Of a DNA stretch of 64,000 nucleotides, positions 45,049 to 54,412 are shown in pieces. Each line of letters opens with the position of its first letter. Within the stretch, counting starts at the first letter, position 1. This DNA is from Alcanivorax nanhaiticus (GTDB lineage Bacteria; Pseudomonadota; Gammaproteobacteria; Pseudomonadales; Alcanivoracaceae): assembly GCF_000756665.1 (NCBI RefSeq), contig NZ_ARXV01000008.1:1-64000 (forward strand), written 5' to 3'. The position numbers and the translations under genes are program-made. The notes beneath the pieces were generated by a model. It was not told the DNA's origin and searched no databases. It saw nothing but the letters and a program-made list of their open reading frames with translations.

Positions 45049-45081
45049 GCCGCCAAGTGTAACGGCTTCAGCGTGAAAGCG

Positions 45082-45789
45082 TCAGCGATGACGAATCACC
45101 AGCACCGCCGCCAGCACCATGCCAAACGCCAGTGCGAACCAGGTAATCGCATACACCAGATGATTGTTGCGGAACTGGATCACCGTCAGGCCACCCACCG
45201 GCAAGTCGGCCCCTGAGGCTTGCGCATCCACAAAGAACGGAGCCACCGGTGCAATCCCCTTCTGGGTGGCCATGGCCACCACATCGCGGGAGTACCAGCG
45301 ATTCTCGTCAGGCACATTGTCACGCAACACCCCGCCACCGGGATGGCTCATACGCAACAGTCCAGAGACCGACACCACCCCTTCCGGCGTGAAGGCACCA
45401 GCCTGGGCCGCTTGCCGTTCCGACTGCGGCACAAACCCCTGGTTGATATACACCCAGCTGTCATCAGGCTGCTGTAACGGTGCCATCACCCAATAGCCCT
45501 GCCCGGCTTCCGTGGCGGCCGCCACCAGCGATACCGCATCCGGCCGGTATTCCCCCTGCACTTCAACATGCAGGTATTCATGGGAGGCCTCATTCACCGT
45601 CGTCCAGTCAGCGCGCGCTGGCGCAGAGACCGCCTCGGCATGCACCCGCGCATCGACTCGGGCAATCAGGTCTTCCTTCCAGGCCAGCCGCTTCACCTGC
45701 CAGATACCCAGCGCCATAAAACCGGCAAAGGCCAAGGCGGTCAGCAGCAGAAAAAGGAAAGTCAGAAAACGTCGACGAGCCATGGTCAT
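45082..45789 (-). CDS. SURF1-family oxidase assembly protein
   Basis: 235-residue inner-membrane protein with one helix at each end (LTFLFLLLTALAFAGFMALGIWQ and LVYAITWFALAFGMVLAAVLVI regions) around a periplasmic domain, the Shy1/SURF1 layout. Motifs: GIWQVKRLAWKEDLI, GYWVMAPLQQPDDSWVYINQGFVP and IQFRNNHLVYAITWFALA. SURF1 proteins help insert heme into subunit I of heme-copper oxidases. Between cyoD and regB, it probably serves the Cyo enzyme. Confidence 0.92.
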   Translation of the reverse strand: MTMARRRFLTFLFLLLTALAFAGFMALGIWQVKRLAWKEDLIARVDARVHAEAVSAPARADWTTVNEASHEYLHVEVQGEYRPDAVSLVAAATEAGQGYWVMAPLQQPDDSWVYINQGFVPQSERQAAQAGAFTPEGVVSVSGLLRMSHPGGGVLRDNVPDENRWYSRDVVAMATQKGIAPVAPFFVDAQASGADLPVGGLTVIQFRNNHLVYAITWFALAFGMVLAAVLVIRHR

Positions 45790-45837
45790 GCCTCTTCAAA
45801 CGTGGGGGGGAGAGGGGAAGGAGGAAGGGTTAAGAAC

Positions 45838-45891
45838 CTGTGGGAGCTTGCCTGCAAGCGATTACCTGACTTGCCAGGCAAGCTGCCACAG
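45838..45891. repeat. REP-like 17-bp inverted repeat after cyoD
   Basis: CTGTGGGAGCTTGCCTG (45838-45854) pairs with 45875-45891, 16 of 17 bases. The left arm plus seven bases is almost the same as 43071-43094, and an inverted partial copy is near 39567. Confidence 0.7.
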
Positions 45892-45908
45892 CAGGAACAT
45901 CCGGAACC

Positions 45909-46265
45909 CTATTCCATCATGCCCGGCATCATGTTCACGTTCAGGTTGTACATCACCCACAACGAACCGGCGAGAGTGATGAACACCAGGATCAACGTGA
46001 AGATCAGCGCCAGCATGTTCCAGCCGCCTTCCGAATGGAAGTTCATGTGCAGGAAGTACACCATGTGCACCACAATCTGCACCAGCGCGAACGCCAGGAT
46101 CACCATCACGGTAGTGGCAGAGCTTTCGAACACATTGCCCATCACCAGCCAGAACGGGATCACCGTGAGGATCACCGCCAGCACAAAACCGGTGGCGTAT
46201 TCCTTCAGGGAAACATGGGGGATGTCATCATCGTGATGATCATGCTCGTGTGTATGCTCGCTCAT
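45909..46265 (-). CDS. cyoD: Cytochrome bo3 quinol oxidase subunit IV
   Basis: 118-residue three-helix subunit. ATG 46265 lies four bases inside the cyoC 3' end. The N-terminus has a short His/Asp-rich stretch ([13 protein letters not shown]), followed by the CyoD block YATGFVLAVILTVIPFWLVM and VHMVYFLHMNFHSEGGWN. Last structural gene of cyoABCD. Confidence 0.95.
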   Translation of the reverse strand: MSEHTHEHDHHDDDIPHVSLKEYATGFVLAVILTVIPFWLVMGNVFESSATTVMVILAFALVQIVVHMVYFLHMNFHSEGGWNMLALIFTLILVFITLAGSLWVMYNLNVNMMPGMME

Positions 46266-46903
46266 GGCAGCACTCCCATCAGGTAAACGTAAGTGAACAC
46301 ACCCACCCAGACCACGTCCAGGAAGTGCCAGAACATGGACAGGCAGAAGACGCGACGCTTGTTCTCGGGAATCAGACCGTGCTTCTTCAACTGGAACAAC
46401 AGGGTCACCAGCCACACGATGCCGAAGAACACGTGCAGACCGTGGGTGCCCACCAGCGCGAAGAAAGCGGTCCAGAAGCCACTGGTCTGCGGGCCCGCGC
46501 CCACGTGAATCAGGTGATGGAACTCATACAGTTCCAGCCCGAGAAAACCCGCGCCCAGCAGGCCGGTAACGGCCAGCCAGAACATGGTGCCCTTCACCCG
46601 GTTGGCCTGCATCTGCAGCATGGCGAAACCATAAGTGATGGACGACACCAGCAGCAGTGAGGTGTTGATGGCAATCAGGTTCAGGTCAAACAGTTCCATG
46701 CCGGTGGGCCCACCCGCATAGCTGCGGCCAAGCACACCATAGGTGGCAAACAGACAAGCGAAGATCAGACAGTCGCTCATCAGGTAGAGCCAGAAACCCA
46801 GCAGGGTACCGTTCTGGGGGTGGTGTTCCCCCTTGACGAGAAATTCCAGCGGGGCCTTCTGGTCGCTGTCATTCACAGCAGCAGTCATGGTGTTATCAGA
46901 CAT
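46262..46903 (-). CDS. cyoC: Cytochrome bo3 quinol oxidase subunit III
   Basis: 213 residues from ATG 46903, which overlaps the cyoB stop by eight bases; ATG 46888 is an alternative. Five membrane helices; [37 protein letters not shown] and [13 protein letters not shown] are subunit III signatures. Supports stability and proton uptake of the Cyo complex. Confidence 0.95.
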   Translation of the reverse strand: MSDNTMTAAVNDSDQKAPLEFLVKGEHHPQNGTLLGFWLYLMSDCLIFACLFATYGVLGRSYAGGPTGMELFDLNLIAINTSLLLVSSITYGFAMLQMQANRVKGTMFWLAVTGLLGAGFLGLELYEFHHLIHVGAGPQTSGFWTAFFALVGTHGLHVFFGIVWLVTLLFQLKKHGLIPENKRRVFCLSMFWHFLDVVWVGVFTYVYLMGVLP

Positions 46904-48896
46904 TGGCAAGCACCCGTGTACGTTCTGCTTCAATCCGCTCTACTTCTTCCGCCGGAATGTAGTAGTCACGGTCGTAGTTGAAGGTGTGGTAAATCGCCGT
47001 GCCGATCAGGGCCACGAACGACACGCCTGCCAGCAGCCACATGTGCCAGATCAGGGCAAAGCCGACCACCACACTGATACCGGAGAGCACGATGCCCGCC
47101 CAGGTGCCCTTGGGCATGTGAATCGGGATAAAGCCGGATTCAGGGCGCTGGAAACCGTGTTGCTTCATCTGCCACCAGGCATCCAGATCGTGCACTCGGG
47201 GGGTGAAGGCAAAGTTGTAGGGCGGCGGCGGCGAAGAGGTAGACCACTCCAGTGTGCGGCCATCCCACGGATCACCAGTTTCATCCTTGAGCGCTTCGCG
47301 GCGCTTGAAGCTCACCACCAGCTGGATCAGGAAGGCGGCAATGCCCACCGCAATCAGTACCGCACCGAAGGCGGCAATCTGGAACCAGATCTGCAGGGAC
47401 TGATCTTCGAAGTGGCTGACACGACGGGTCACGCCCATCAGGCCGAGCACGTACAACGGCATGAAGGCGAAGTAGAAACCGATCAGCCAGAACCAGAAGG
47501 AAATCTTGCCCCAGAACTCGTCCAGCTTGAATCCGGTCGCCTTCGGGAACCAGTAGGTAATACCGGCAAACAGGCCAAACAGCACACCACCAATGATCAC
47601 GTTATGGAAATGCGCGATCAGGAACAGGCTGTTATGCAGCACGAAGTCCACCGGCGGTACCGCCAGCAACACCCCGGTCATACCACCGATCACGAAGGTC
47701 ACCATGAAGCCCACGGTCCACAGCATCGGCACATCGAACTTGATGCGGCCACGGAACATGGTGAACAGCCAGTTGAAAATCTTCGCCCCGGTGGGGATCG
47801 AGATAATCATGGTGGTGATCCCGAAGAACGAGTTCACGCTGGCCCCCGAGCCCATGGTAAAGAAGTGGTGCAGCCATACCAGGTAGGACAGCACGGTAAT
47901 CACCACGGTGGCGTAGACCATGGAGGTGTAACCGAACAGCGGCTTGCGGCTGTAGGTAGCCACGATCTCGGAGAAGATACCGAACACCGGCAGGATCAGG
48001 ATGTACACCTCCGGGTGACCCCAGATCCAGATCAGGTTCACGTACATCATGGCGTTGCCGCCCAGATCGTTGGTGAAGAAGGCGGTGTCCAGGTAGCGGT
48101 CCATGGACAGCATGGCCAGTACCGCGGTCAGCACCGGGAAGGCGGCCACGATCAGGACGTTGGTGCACAGGGAAGTCCAGGTAAACACCGGCATCTTCAT
48201 CAGGCTCATGCCCGGCGCACGCATCTTGACGATGGTCACCAGCAGGTTCACGCCCGACAGCAAGGTCCCCACACCGGCAATCTGCAGCGACCAGATGTAG
48301 TAATCCACCCCGACCCCGGGACTCTGCAATATCCCCGATAGCGGCGGATAGGCCAGCCAGCCGGTCTTGGCAAATTCACCAATAAACAGGGACATCATCA
48401 TCAGCACGGCGCCAGCGGTGGTCATCCAGAAGCTGAAGTTGTTCAGGAACGGAAACGCCACATCGCGAGTGCCAATCTGCAGCGGAATCAGGTAGTTCAT
48501 GATCCCGGTCACCAGCGGCATGGCCACGAAGAAGATCATGATCACACCGTGGGCGGTGAAGATCTGGTCGTAGTGATCCGGCGGCAGGTAGCCGGCGGAA
48601 TCCCCGAAGGCCAGCGCCTGCTGCAAACGCATCATGATGGCATCGGCAAAGCCGCGCAGCAGCATTACCAGGCCAAGAATGATGTACATGATGCCGATCT
48701 TTTTGTGGTCGATGGTGGTGAACCACTCGTTCCACAGGTAGCCCCACAGCTTGTAGCGGGTAATGGCGGCCAGCATGGCCACACCGCCCACCGCTACCAC
48801 CGCAAAGGTGGCGAGGATGATCGGATCATGGAACGGGATCGCATCCCAGGTCAGGCGACCAAAGATCAGCTTGGTCAGGTCCAGGCTCTCAAACAT
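46896..48896 (-). CDS. cyoB: Cytochrome bo3 quinol oxidase subunit I
   Basis: 666 residues from ATG 48896 (an in-frame ATG three codons earlier is possible). Catalytic heme-copper subunit; reduces O2 to water with quinol electrons and pumps protons. Heme and CuB ligands: [12 protein letters not shown], the cross-linked His-Tyr [21 protein letters not shown] and [11 protein letters not shown]. Very close to E. coli CyoB over its whole length. Confidence 0.98.
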   Translation of the reverse strand: MFESLDLTKLIFGRLTWDAIPFHDPIILATFAVVAVGGVAMLAAITRYKLWGYLWNEWFTTIDHKKIGIMYIILGLVMLLRGFADAIMMRLQQALAFGDSAGYLPPDHYDQIFTAHGVIMIFFVAMPLVTGIMNYLIPLQIGTRDVAFPFLNNFSFWMTTAGAVLMMMSLFIGEFAKTGWLAYPPLSGILQSPGVGVDYYIWSLQIAGVGTLLSGVNLLVTIVKMRAPGMSLMKMPVFTWTSLCTNVLIVAAFPVLTAVLAMLSMDRYLDTAFFTNDLGGNAMMYVNLIWIWGHPEVYILILPVFGIFSEIVATYSRKPLFGYTSMVYATVVITVLSYLVWLHHFFTMGSGASVNSFFGITTMIISIPTGAKIFNWLFTMFRGRIKFDVPMLWTVGFMVTFVIGGMTGVLLAVPPVDFVLHNSLFLIAHFHNVIIGGVLFGLFAGITYWFPKATGFKLDEFWGKISFWFWLIGFYFAFMPLYVLGLMGVTRRVSHFEDQSLQIWFQIAAFGAVLIAVGIAAFLIQLVVSFKRREALKDETGDPWDGRTLEWSTSSPPPPYNFAFTPRVHDLDAWWQMKQHGFQRPESGFIPIHMPKGTWAGIVLSGISVVVGFALIWHMWLLAGVSFVALIGTAIYHTFNYDRDYYIPAEEVERIEAERTRVLANV

Positions 48897-48934
48897 GGGC
48901 GGCACCTACTGCGTATGTGGTCTGGAGTTCGGTG

Positions 48935-49951
48935 TTAGTCATGGTGGCCTCCATGCTCGCCGTGGCTGGCATGGCTACCTTCATGGTGGTCCTGGCCTTC
49001 GTGGCCAGCCTCTGCCTCACCGTGATGGCCGCCGTGCTGGCCCATGCCACTGTGGTACATCATGTCTTCCATGCACACGGTGCCCGGCGCCACACAACGG
49101 TTGAGAATGCCGTGGTACAGGGTCGGATCCACGTCGGCGTACAGCATCACCGGCACCTTGGCACTCGGCACTTCCAGTTCCAGGTAGGTGTCACGGTCCA
49201 GGCTCAGATCGCTGGCCTTCACCTTCGCCACCCAGGCGTCAAAGTCCGCTTCGCTGAGGCCGTGGAAATCAAACTTCATATGGGAATAGCCGGCACCGCT
49301 GTAGTTGGCGGAGAAGCCCTTGTACACGCCCGGCTCGTTAATCACGCCATGCAGCTTGGTTTCCATTCCCGCCATGGCATAGATCTGCCCGGCCAGCGCG
49401 GGGATGAAGAACGAGTTCATCATGGTGGAGGCAGTGATCTTGAAGCGGATCGGATGATCCACCGGCGCCGCCAGCTCATTCACGGTGGCGATACCCTGTT
49501 CCGGATAGATAAACAGCCATTTCCAGTCCAGCGCCACCACTTCCACGGTGAGCGGCTCCAGATCGGCGGGCACAGGGGTCTGCGCATCAATGCGGTCCAG
49601 CGGACGGTAGGGGTCCAGCTTGTGGGTACCCACCCAGGTCATGGCGCCCAGGGCGATGATGATCAGCAGCGGCACCGACCAGATCACCAGCTCCAGCACG
49701 GTGGAATGGGTCCATTCAGGCGCGTAGGTGGCGTCCTCATTGGTCTCGCGGTAGCGCCAGGCGAACCACAGGGTCAACACGATCACCGGCACAATCACCA
49801 GCAACATGAGGATGGTGGCCCAGACAAGCAGGTCACGCTGTTGCATGGCAATGTCTCCAGACGGGGACATTACCACTGTGTCACAGCCGGTTAGCAGTGC
49901 GGCTGCCAGCAGGGTCAACACCACCCCACGCAAAAATTTGGCTATTTGCAT
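48935..49951 (-). CDS. cyoA: Cytochrome bo3 quinol oxidase subunit II, His-rich tail
   Basis: 338-residue lipoprotein (lipobox LLTGC, Cys 23) with two membrane helices and a periplasmic cupredoxin domain without CuA ligands, as in quinol oxidases. Blocks: VEVVALDWKWLFIYPEQGIATVNELA, TASTMMNSFFIPALAGQIYAMAGM. After the conserved RCVAPGTVCMEDMMYHS the protein carries about 35 extra residues with some 12 His (HGGHHGEAEAGHEGQDHHEG and on), not present in E. coli. First gene of cyoABCD-SURF1-regBA. Confidence 0.96.
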   Translation of the reverse strand: MQIAKFLRGVVLTLLAAALLTGCDTVVMSPSGDIAMQQRDLLVWATILMLLVIVPVIVLTLWFAWRYRETNEDATYAPEWTHSTVLELVIWSVPLLIIIALGAMTWVGTHKLDPYRPLDRIDAQTPVPADLEPLTVEVVALDWKWLFIYPEQGIATVNELAAPVDHPIRFKITASTMMNSFFIPALAGQIYAMAGMETKLHGVINEPGVYKGFSANYSGAGYSHMKFDFHGLSEADFDAWVAKVKASDLSLDRDTYLELEVPSAKVPVMLYADVDPTLYHGILNRCVAPGTVCMEDMMYHSGMGQHGGHHGEAEAGHEGQDHHEGSHASHGEHGGHHD

Positions 49952-50100
49952 TGGCGTACTTCTGTTGGCTTAAGGGATATGGTCGGCACTCTAGCCAAGC
50001 AATGGGGTAGTCGGTATTGGACATTTTGTCCCATCGGCTTAAAGTCCTAAGTAGATCTGGATCAATGCAGACAACAATAACGCAGAGTAAGGGCTCCTTC

Positions 50101-51405
50101 ATGTCACACACTCTACAGGCTCACGCGGCGCATTCCGGGCCGGCATCCGTGGCCCCGAACGAGATCGCCGTTGGCGTCGTCATCGGCCGTACCTCAGAGT
50201 ATTTCGACTTTTTCGTCTACGGCATCGCCTCAGTACTGATTTTCCCGCAGCTGTTCTTCCCCTTCACCGGCCAGCTGCAAGGCATGCTCTACTCCTTCTC
50301 GCTATTCGCTCTGGCCTTCGTGGCACGCCCCTTTGGCACCGCCCTGTTCATGTGGATTCAGCGCCAGTGGGGCCGCGGCGTAAAACTCACCGCCGCCCTG
50401 TTCCTGCTGGGCACCGCCACCGCCGGCATCGCCTTCCTGCCCGGTTATGAAAAAATTGGTGGCTACGCCATCGCCCTGCTCGCCCTGCTGCGCATTATGC
50501 AAGGCGTGGCTTTCGGCGGCTCATGGGATGGCCTGCCCTCCCTGCTGGCCCTGAACGCTCCGAAGGAACGGCGCAGCTGGTACGCCATGATCGGCCAGCT
50601 GGGTGCGCCGCTGGGCTTCGTGATTGCCAGCGCCCTGTTCCTGTATCTCTATAACAGCCTCAGCGCCCCCGACTTCCTCGGCTGGGGCTGGCGCTACCCG
50701 TTCTTCGTGGCCTTCGCCATCAATGTGGTGGCTCTGTTTGCCCGCCTGCGCCTGGTGCTGGGTGAGGAATACACCGAAGCCATGCAGGAGAAATCCCTGG
50801 AGCCCATCCGCACCACCGAAATGGTCCGCGAGCAGGGCTACAACATCTTCATCGGCTCTTTCGCGGCTCTGGCCAGCTATGCCCTGTTCCATGTGGTGAC
50901 CATCTTCCCGCTGTCCTGGATCGCCTTTCAGGGTTCCCAGACCACGGCCCAGGTACTCACCGTGCAAATCGTCGGCGGCTTCGTGGGCATTCTGGCCACC
51001 ATCGGCTCCGGCTGGATCGCCGCGCGCATCGGCAAACGCACCACCGTGGGCGCCCTGGCGGCCATGATCGGCGTGTTCAGCCTGCTCACCCCGCTGCTGC
51101 TGGGCGGTAGCCCGGTGATGCAGGACACCTTTATCCTGCTCGGCTTTGCCCTGCTCGGTGTCTCTTACGGGCAGGCCTCCGGCACCGTGACCGCCAACTT
51201 CGCCCCGCGCTTCCGCTACACCGGCGCCGCCCTCACCTCCGATTTCGCCTGGCTGTTCGGCGCCGCCTTCGCGCCCCTGGTGGCCCTGGGCCTGTCCGCC
51301 AAATTCGGCCTGCTGTCGGTCACCGTGTACCTGCTCTCCGGCGTCATCTGCACCCTGATCGCCCTGGCCATCAACCAGTCGCTGGAAGATCAGACAGAGG
51401 AATAA
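50101..51405 (+). CDS. MFS transporter, metabolite:H+ symporter (MHS) family
   Basis: 434-residue 12-helix permease. The opening GRTSEYFDFFVYGIASVLIFPQ corresponds to the MHS motif E-(W/Y)-(F/Y)-D-F, and RPFGTALF, LRIMQGVAFGGSWDGL and the RRSWYAM loop fit the family (ProP, KgtP, ShiA relatives). Substrate cannot be named. Divergent from cyoA, with about 150 bp between them; ends in a strong terminator shared with the reductase gene. Confidence 0.88.
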   Translation: MSHTLQAHAAHSGPASVAPNEIAVGVVIGRTSEYFDFFVYGIASVLIFPQLFFPFTGQLQGMLYSFSLFALAFVARPFGTALFMWIQRQWGRGVKLTAALFLLGTATAGIAFLPGYEKIGGYAIALLALLRIMQGVAFGGSWDGLPSLLALNAPKERRSWYAMIGQLGAPLGFVIASALFLYLYNSLSAPDFLGWGWRYPFFVAFAINVVALFARLRLVLGEEYTEAMQEKSLEPIRTTEMVREQGYNIFIGSFAALASYALFHVVTIFPLSWIAFQGSQTTAQVLTVQIVGGFVGILATIGSGWIAARIGKRTTVGALAAMIGVFSLLTPLLLGGSPVMQDTFILLGFALLGVSYGQASGTVTANFAPRFRYTGAALTSDFAWLFGAAFAPLVALGLSAKFGLLSVTVYLLSGVICTLIALAINQSLEDQTEE

Positions 51406-51421
51406 ACCGTTTCGCAGCCAT

Positions 51422-51451
51422 AAAAAAGGCGCTCCAGAGAGCGCCTTTTTT
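51422..51451. terminator. Bidirectional terminator, MHS gene / reductase gene
   Basis: A-run, GGCGCTC / GAGCGCC stem with 4-base loop CAGA, T-run; works for both convergent genes. Confidence 0.92.
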
Positions 51452-51464
51452 GGTGGAGCGAAGG

Positions 51465-52574
51465 TTAGCTGAGGCTACCCAGCGCCGCCTTGGTAAACGG
51501 CGTAATCTCGTCTTCCTTGCCCTCACGCATCTTCACCAGCCAGTTCGGGTCCTGCAGCAGGGCACGGCCCACCGCGATCATGTCGAATTCATCGTTCTCC
51601 ATGCGGCGCTCCAGCTCGTCCAACCCCGCCGGGTTGGCGGTACCGCCCATGCCCTGGGGGCTGTTCAGGAAGTCATCGTCCAGGCCCACGCTGCCCACAG
51701 AAATGGTCGGCTTGCCGGTAATCTTCTTGGTCCAGCCGGCCAGGTTCAGATCAGAACCCTCGAACTCGGGCAGCCAGAAACGACGGGTAGAGGCATGGAA
51801 CACATCCACACCGGCCTCCACAAACGGCATCAGGAAGCGCTCCAGCTCTTCCGGGTTCTGCGCCAGCCTGGCATCATAGTCTTGCTGCTTCCACTGCGAG
51901 AAGCGCAGCACGATGGCAAAGTCCTCACCCACTGCTTCGCGAACCGCCTTGACGATCTCCACGCCGATGCGAGCCCGGTTCTCGATGGAACCGCCGAATT
52001 CGTCATCACGCTGGTTGGTGCCTTCCCAGAAGAACTGGTCCAGCAGGTAACCGTGGGCGCCGTGGATCTCCACGCCATCAAACCCCACCTCTTTGGCAGC
52101 CTTGGCGGACTCCGCAAAGGCCTGGATCACGTCCTGGATGTCCTCTTTGGTCATGGCATGACCATTTTCCTTGCCAGGCTTGAACAGGCCCGACGGGGAA
52201 TAACCGGGCACATCCTTATCCGGGCCGATGCCTGCCTTGCGCACCGCGCCCACATGCCACAGCTGCGGAATGATCTGGCCACCGGCCTCGTGCACGGCAT
52301 CCACCACCTTCTTCCAGCCCGCCATGGCCTCATCGCCATAGATAGCCGGCACCCGCTCGTAGCCGTTGGCGGCCTTGTGGCCCACAAAGGTGCCTTCGGT
52401 GATGATCAACCCCACCTCGCCTTCGGCGCGGCGGCGGTAGTAACCCACCACTTCATCATTGGGCACATAGCCCGGAGAGAAGGTGCGGGTCATGGGGGCC
52501 ATGGCCACCCGGTTCCGCAGCTTCAGTGATTTGTGCTCAAAAGGACGCAACAGGCTATCCAGTGAACTGCTCAT
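51465..52574 (-). CDS. NADH:flavin oxidoreductase, old yellow enzyme family
   Basis: 369-residue FMN TIM-barrel reductase. Motifs: LRNRVAMAPMTRTFS (FMN contact), GLIITEGTFVGHKA, PQLWHVGAVR, VEIHGAHGYLLDQFF, SIENRARIGVEIV and MIAVGRALLQDPNW. ATG 52574 has GGGAGAG upstream. Such enzymes reduce activated alkenes, quinones or nitro groups with NAD(P)H. Divergent from an HxlR-type regulator with a clear palindrome between them, which suggests induction by an electrophile. Confidence 0.93.
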   Translation of the reverse strand: MSSSLDSLLRPFEHKSLKLRNRVAMAPMTRTFSPGYVPNDEVVGYYRRRAEGEVGLIITEGTFVGHKAANGYERVPAIYGDEAMAGWKKVVDAVHEAGGQIIPQLWHVGAVRKAGIGPDKDVPGYSPSGLFKPGKENGHAMTKEDIQDVIQAFAESAKAAKEVGFDGVEIHGAHGYLLDQFFWEGTNQRDDEFGGSIENRARIGVEIVKAVREAVGEDFAIVLRFSQWKQQDYDARLAQNPEELERFLMPFVEAGVDVFHASTRRFWLPEFEGSDLNLAGWTKKITGKPTISVGSVGLDDDFLNSPQGMGGTANPAGLDELERRMENDEFDMIAVGRALLQDPNWLVKMREGKEDEITPFTKAALGSLS

Positions 52575-52654
52575 AGGGGGCTCTCCCGAATCTCGTCTTA
52601 AAAAAATCAACAGAATCAGCGCTTCTGTCAGCCGGGAAACGCCCGGCCACATAA

Positions 52655-52686
52655 TTTGGTTTCACGATGAAACCTTATTTGGTTTC
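52655..52686. promoter_or_regulatory. Putative HxlR operator between reductase and regulator
   Basis: GGTTTCA-CGA-TGAAACC (52658-52674) is a perfect 7-3-7 palindrome; TTTGGTTTC occurs at 52655-52663 and again at 52678-52686, 23 bp (about two helical turns) apart. It lies between the divergent starts 52574 and 52719. Confidence 0.6.
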
Positions 52687-52718
52687 GTTTTGCAACCATT
52701 CTGACGTACACTACCCCC

Positions 52719-53180
52719 ATGACACGTAAACGCTTTGACGAAATGGGATGCTGCGTTGCCTCTGCCCTCAATGAGGTCGGCGACTGGTGGTCCCTGCTGA
52801 TCGTGAAACAGGCCATGCTGGGCACCCGACGCTATGTGGACTTCCAGAACAGCCTGGGGATCGCCAAGAACATCCTCTGCAACCGCCTCTCCCGCCTGGT
52901 AGAGAACGGCGTGATGGTGCGCGTGGATGTGGGCGAGCACGGCAAGCGCTACGAATACCGCCTCACCGACAAGGGCCGCGACCTGTTCACCGTGGTTACC
53001 GCCCTGCGCCAGTGGAGTGAACGCTGGAACGGAGCACAGGACAGCATGCAGCTGGTGGATCGGCAGACGGGTGAGCCGTTGGCGCCGGTTATTGTGCAGA
53101 ATCAGCAGGGGTTGCCGCTGACTGTGCGGGATGTACGGTTTGTGGATGAGGAGGGGAAGCCGTTTGAGGAAGCGGGCTAG
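52719..53180 (+). CDS. HxlR-family winged-helix regulator
   Basis: 153-residue regulator. HxlR block: CCVASALNEVGDWWSLLIVKQAMLGTRRY-type start (positions 52749-52835), FQNSLGIAKNILCNRLSRLVENGVM recognition helix and the wing YEYRLTDKGRDL. Two adjacent Cys (C11, C12) sit where YodB/HypR-type members carry their thiol sensor. A C-terminal extension of about 40 residues is unusual. Divergent from the reductase, its presumed target. No good Shine-Dalgarno precedes ATG 52719. Confidence 0.9.
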   Translation: MTRKRFDEMGCCVASALNEVGDWWSLLIVKQAMLGTRRYVDFQNSLGIAKNILCNRLSRLVENGVMVRVDVGEHGKRYEYRLTDKGRDLFTVVTALRQWSERWNGAQDSMQLVDRQTGEPLAPVIVQNQQGLPLTVRDVRFVDEEGKPFEEAG

Positions 53181-53632
53181 TTCGCCCTCCTGTGCGCTCA
53201 CTTGTAGAAGCTATGCTTGCATGGCGAATCTGAGGTGATGGTGGCACTCACTTGGATGGCATATCACGAACTGGCTAATTCATCGCTCCGATAAAGGTGT
53301 TTGTCCTCGCCGGACGGGCCCAAAGCGGGAACTGGCTCCCCCTCAGGACTCCCCGTCACCCCGACTCCGTTCGGCCTGCCCCGCAGGCACACTCCGGTAC
53401 TCATAATCTGGAGGACGCAAAAAAGACTCGCTCCGCTCAGACAGGTTTTTTGCTCTACGCCTTCAGATTATTCCGTTCCTCGACTCACTCTAACGGGGAA
53501 GCACCATACTGAAAGGACTTGAGTGCATTGAGATCCATTCGATTACCCATCTGGGCAGGCTGGCTAAATAACCCGCCAACCTCACTCTCCTGATAAAGTA
53601 GATCTCCTCGCCAGACGTTTTGAGAAAACTGG
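53181..53632. other. Gene-free 452 bp with duplicated segment and inverted repeat
   Basis: No gene supported. CTGGCTAA, then GATAAAG and TCCTCGCCGGACG (53271-53316) recurs imperfectly at 53560-53617 (ending TCCTCGCCAGACG), bracketing about 245 bp. Inside, ATAATCTG (53403-53410) faces CAGATTAT (53464-53471), with inner GCAAAAAA / TTTTTTGC, a possible terminator for hxlR or remains of a small mobile element. Confidence 0.45.
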
Positions 53633-54259
53633 ATGACCACCATATCTGTACTGAAAGAGCGCTGGGATACCAACATCGCCCCGCTGCTGCCCGAGCCAGA
53701 TGCCATCTGGCAACAACTGGCCGCCCTCTACAGCGAACCCCATCGCCACTACCACACCCTCGACCATGTGGCCGCCTGCCTGAAGTGGCTGGACTACTAC
53801 CGTCACCTGGCCGACGATCCGCTGACCATGGAACTGGCCCTCTGGGCGCACGACGTGATCTACGATCCCCGCGCCAGTGACAACGAAGCCCGCAGCGCTG
53901 ACTGGTTCGCCGAGCATTTCGAAGACAGCACACTCACAAAGCATCAGAAAGATCGCGTCCACGCCCTTATCCTCGCCACCATTCACCCGCACCCACCCAC
54001 TGATGCGGACATGGCCCTGCTGCAGGATATTGATCTGAGTATTCTGGGGGCGGATGCCGAACTGTATGACCGTTATGAAGGGTGGATTCGGCAGGAATAT
54101 GCCTTTGTGCCGGAGGAGGCGTTTCGAAAAGGGCGCGGTGCGGTGTTACAGAGTTTTCTCGATCAGGGGGTAATTTATCACACGCCAGAGTTAAGGGAGA
54201 AACTGGAAGCACCCGCCCGTAACAACCTCAATCGTGCACTGGACAATCTGCGAGTTTAA
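53633..54259 (+). CDS. HD-domain predicted metal-dependent phosphohydrolase
   Basis: 208-residue cytosolic protein of the COG4339 group. The metal-binding HD residues are in RHYHTLDHVAACL and LALWAHDVIYD, with later His in ATIHPHPP and Asp in LLQDIDLSILGA. Homologues are widespread, often mislabelled as a receptor subunit. Substrate unknown (probably a nucleotide or phosphate ester). The C-terminal third drifts to weaker codon choice, the start of the AT-richer stretch. Confidence 0.85.
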   Translation: MTTISVLKERWDTNIAPLLPEPDAIWQQLAALYSEPHRHYHTLDHVAACLKWLDYYRHLADDPLTMELALWAHDVIYDPRASDNEARSADWFAEHFEDSTLTKHQKDRVHALILATIHPHPPTDADMALLQDIDLSILGADAELYDRYEGWIRQEYAFVPEEAFRKGRGAVLQSFLDQGVIYHTPELREKLEAPARNNLNRALDNLRV

Positions 54260-54412
54260 ACCCTATCCGTAGCAGCGTCGCTCCTGTGCTCGTCAGAGTG
54301 CCCGGTGCGATTTCCGAAAGTCAGGATCCGGTATTGAATATTGGAAATTGGATTCAAATGCTCGAAGCAAGACCTGATATCTAATCGCGCTCTGCTTCTA
54401 TGTTGTGAATTT

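Noticed and set aside
44014..45216. 400-codon open frame antisense to regB
   Set aside because: Gln/His-rich nonsense opposite a clear RegB; no start signal.
46833..48341. 502-codon open frame antisense to cyoB/cyoC
   Set aside because: Composition rich in His, Gln and Gly without any motif, opposite an unmistakable CyoB; codon-bias shadow.
48917..49894. Open frame antisense to cyoA
   Set aside because: Opposite a certain CyoA; repetitive His/Gly composition.
49952..50100. FNR/ANR box in the cyoA-MHS promoter region
   Set aside because: GGATCAATG near 50062 resembles half a site, but no full TTGAT-N4-ATCAA was found.
51450..52529. 359-codon open frame antisense to the old yellow enzyme gene
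   Set aside because: Mirror image of a convincing OYE; no motif.
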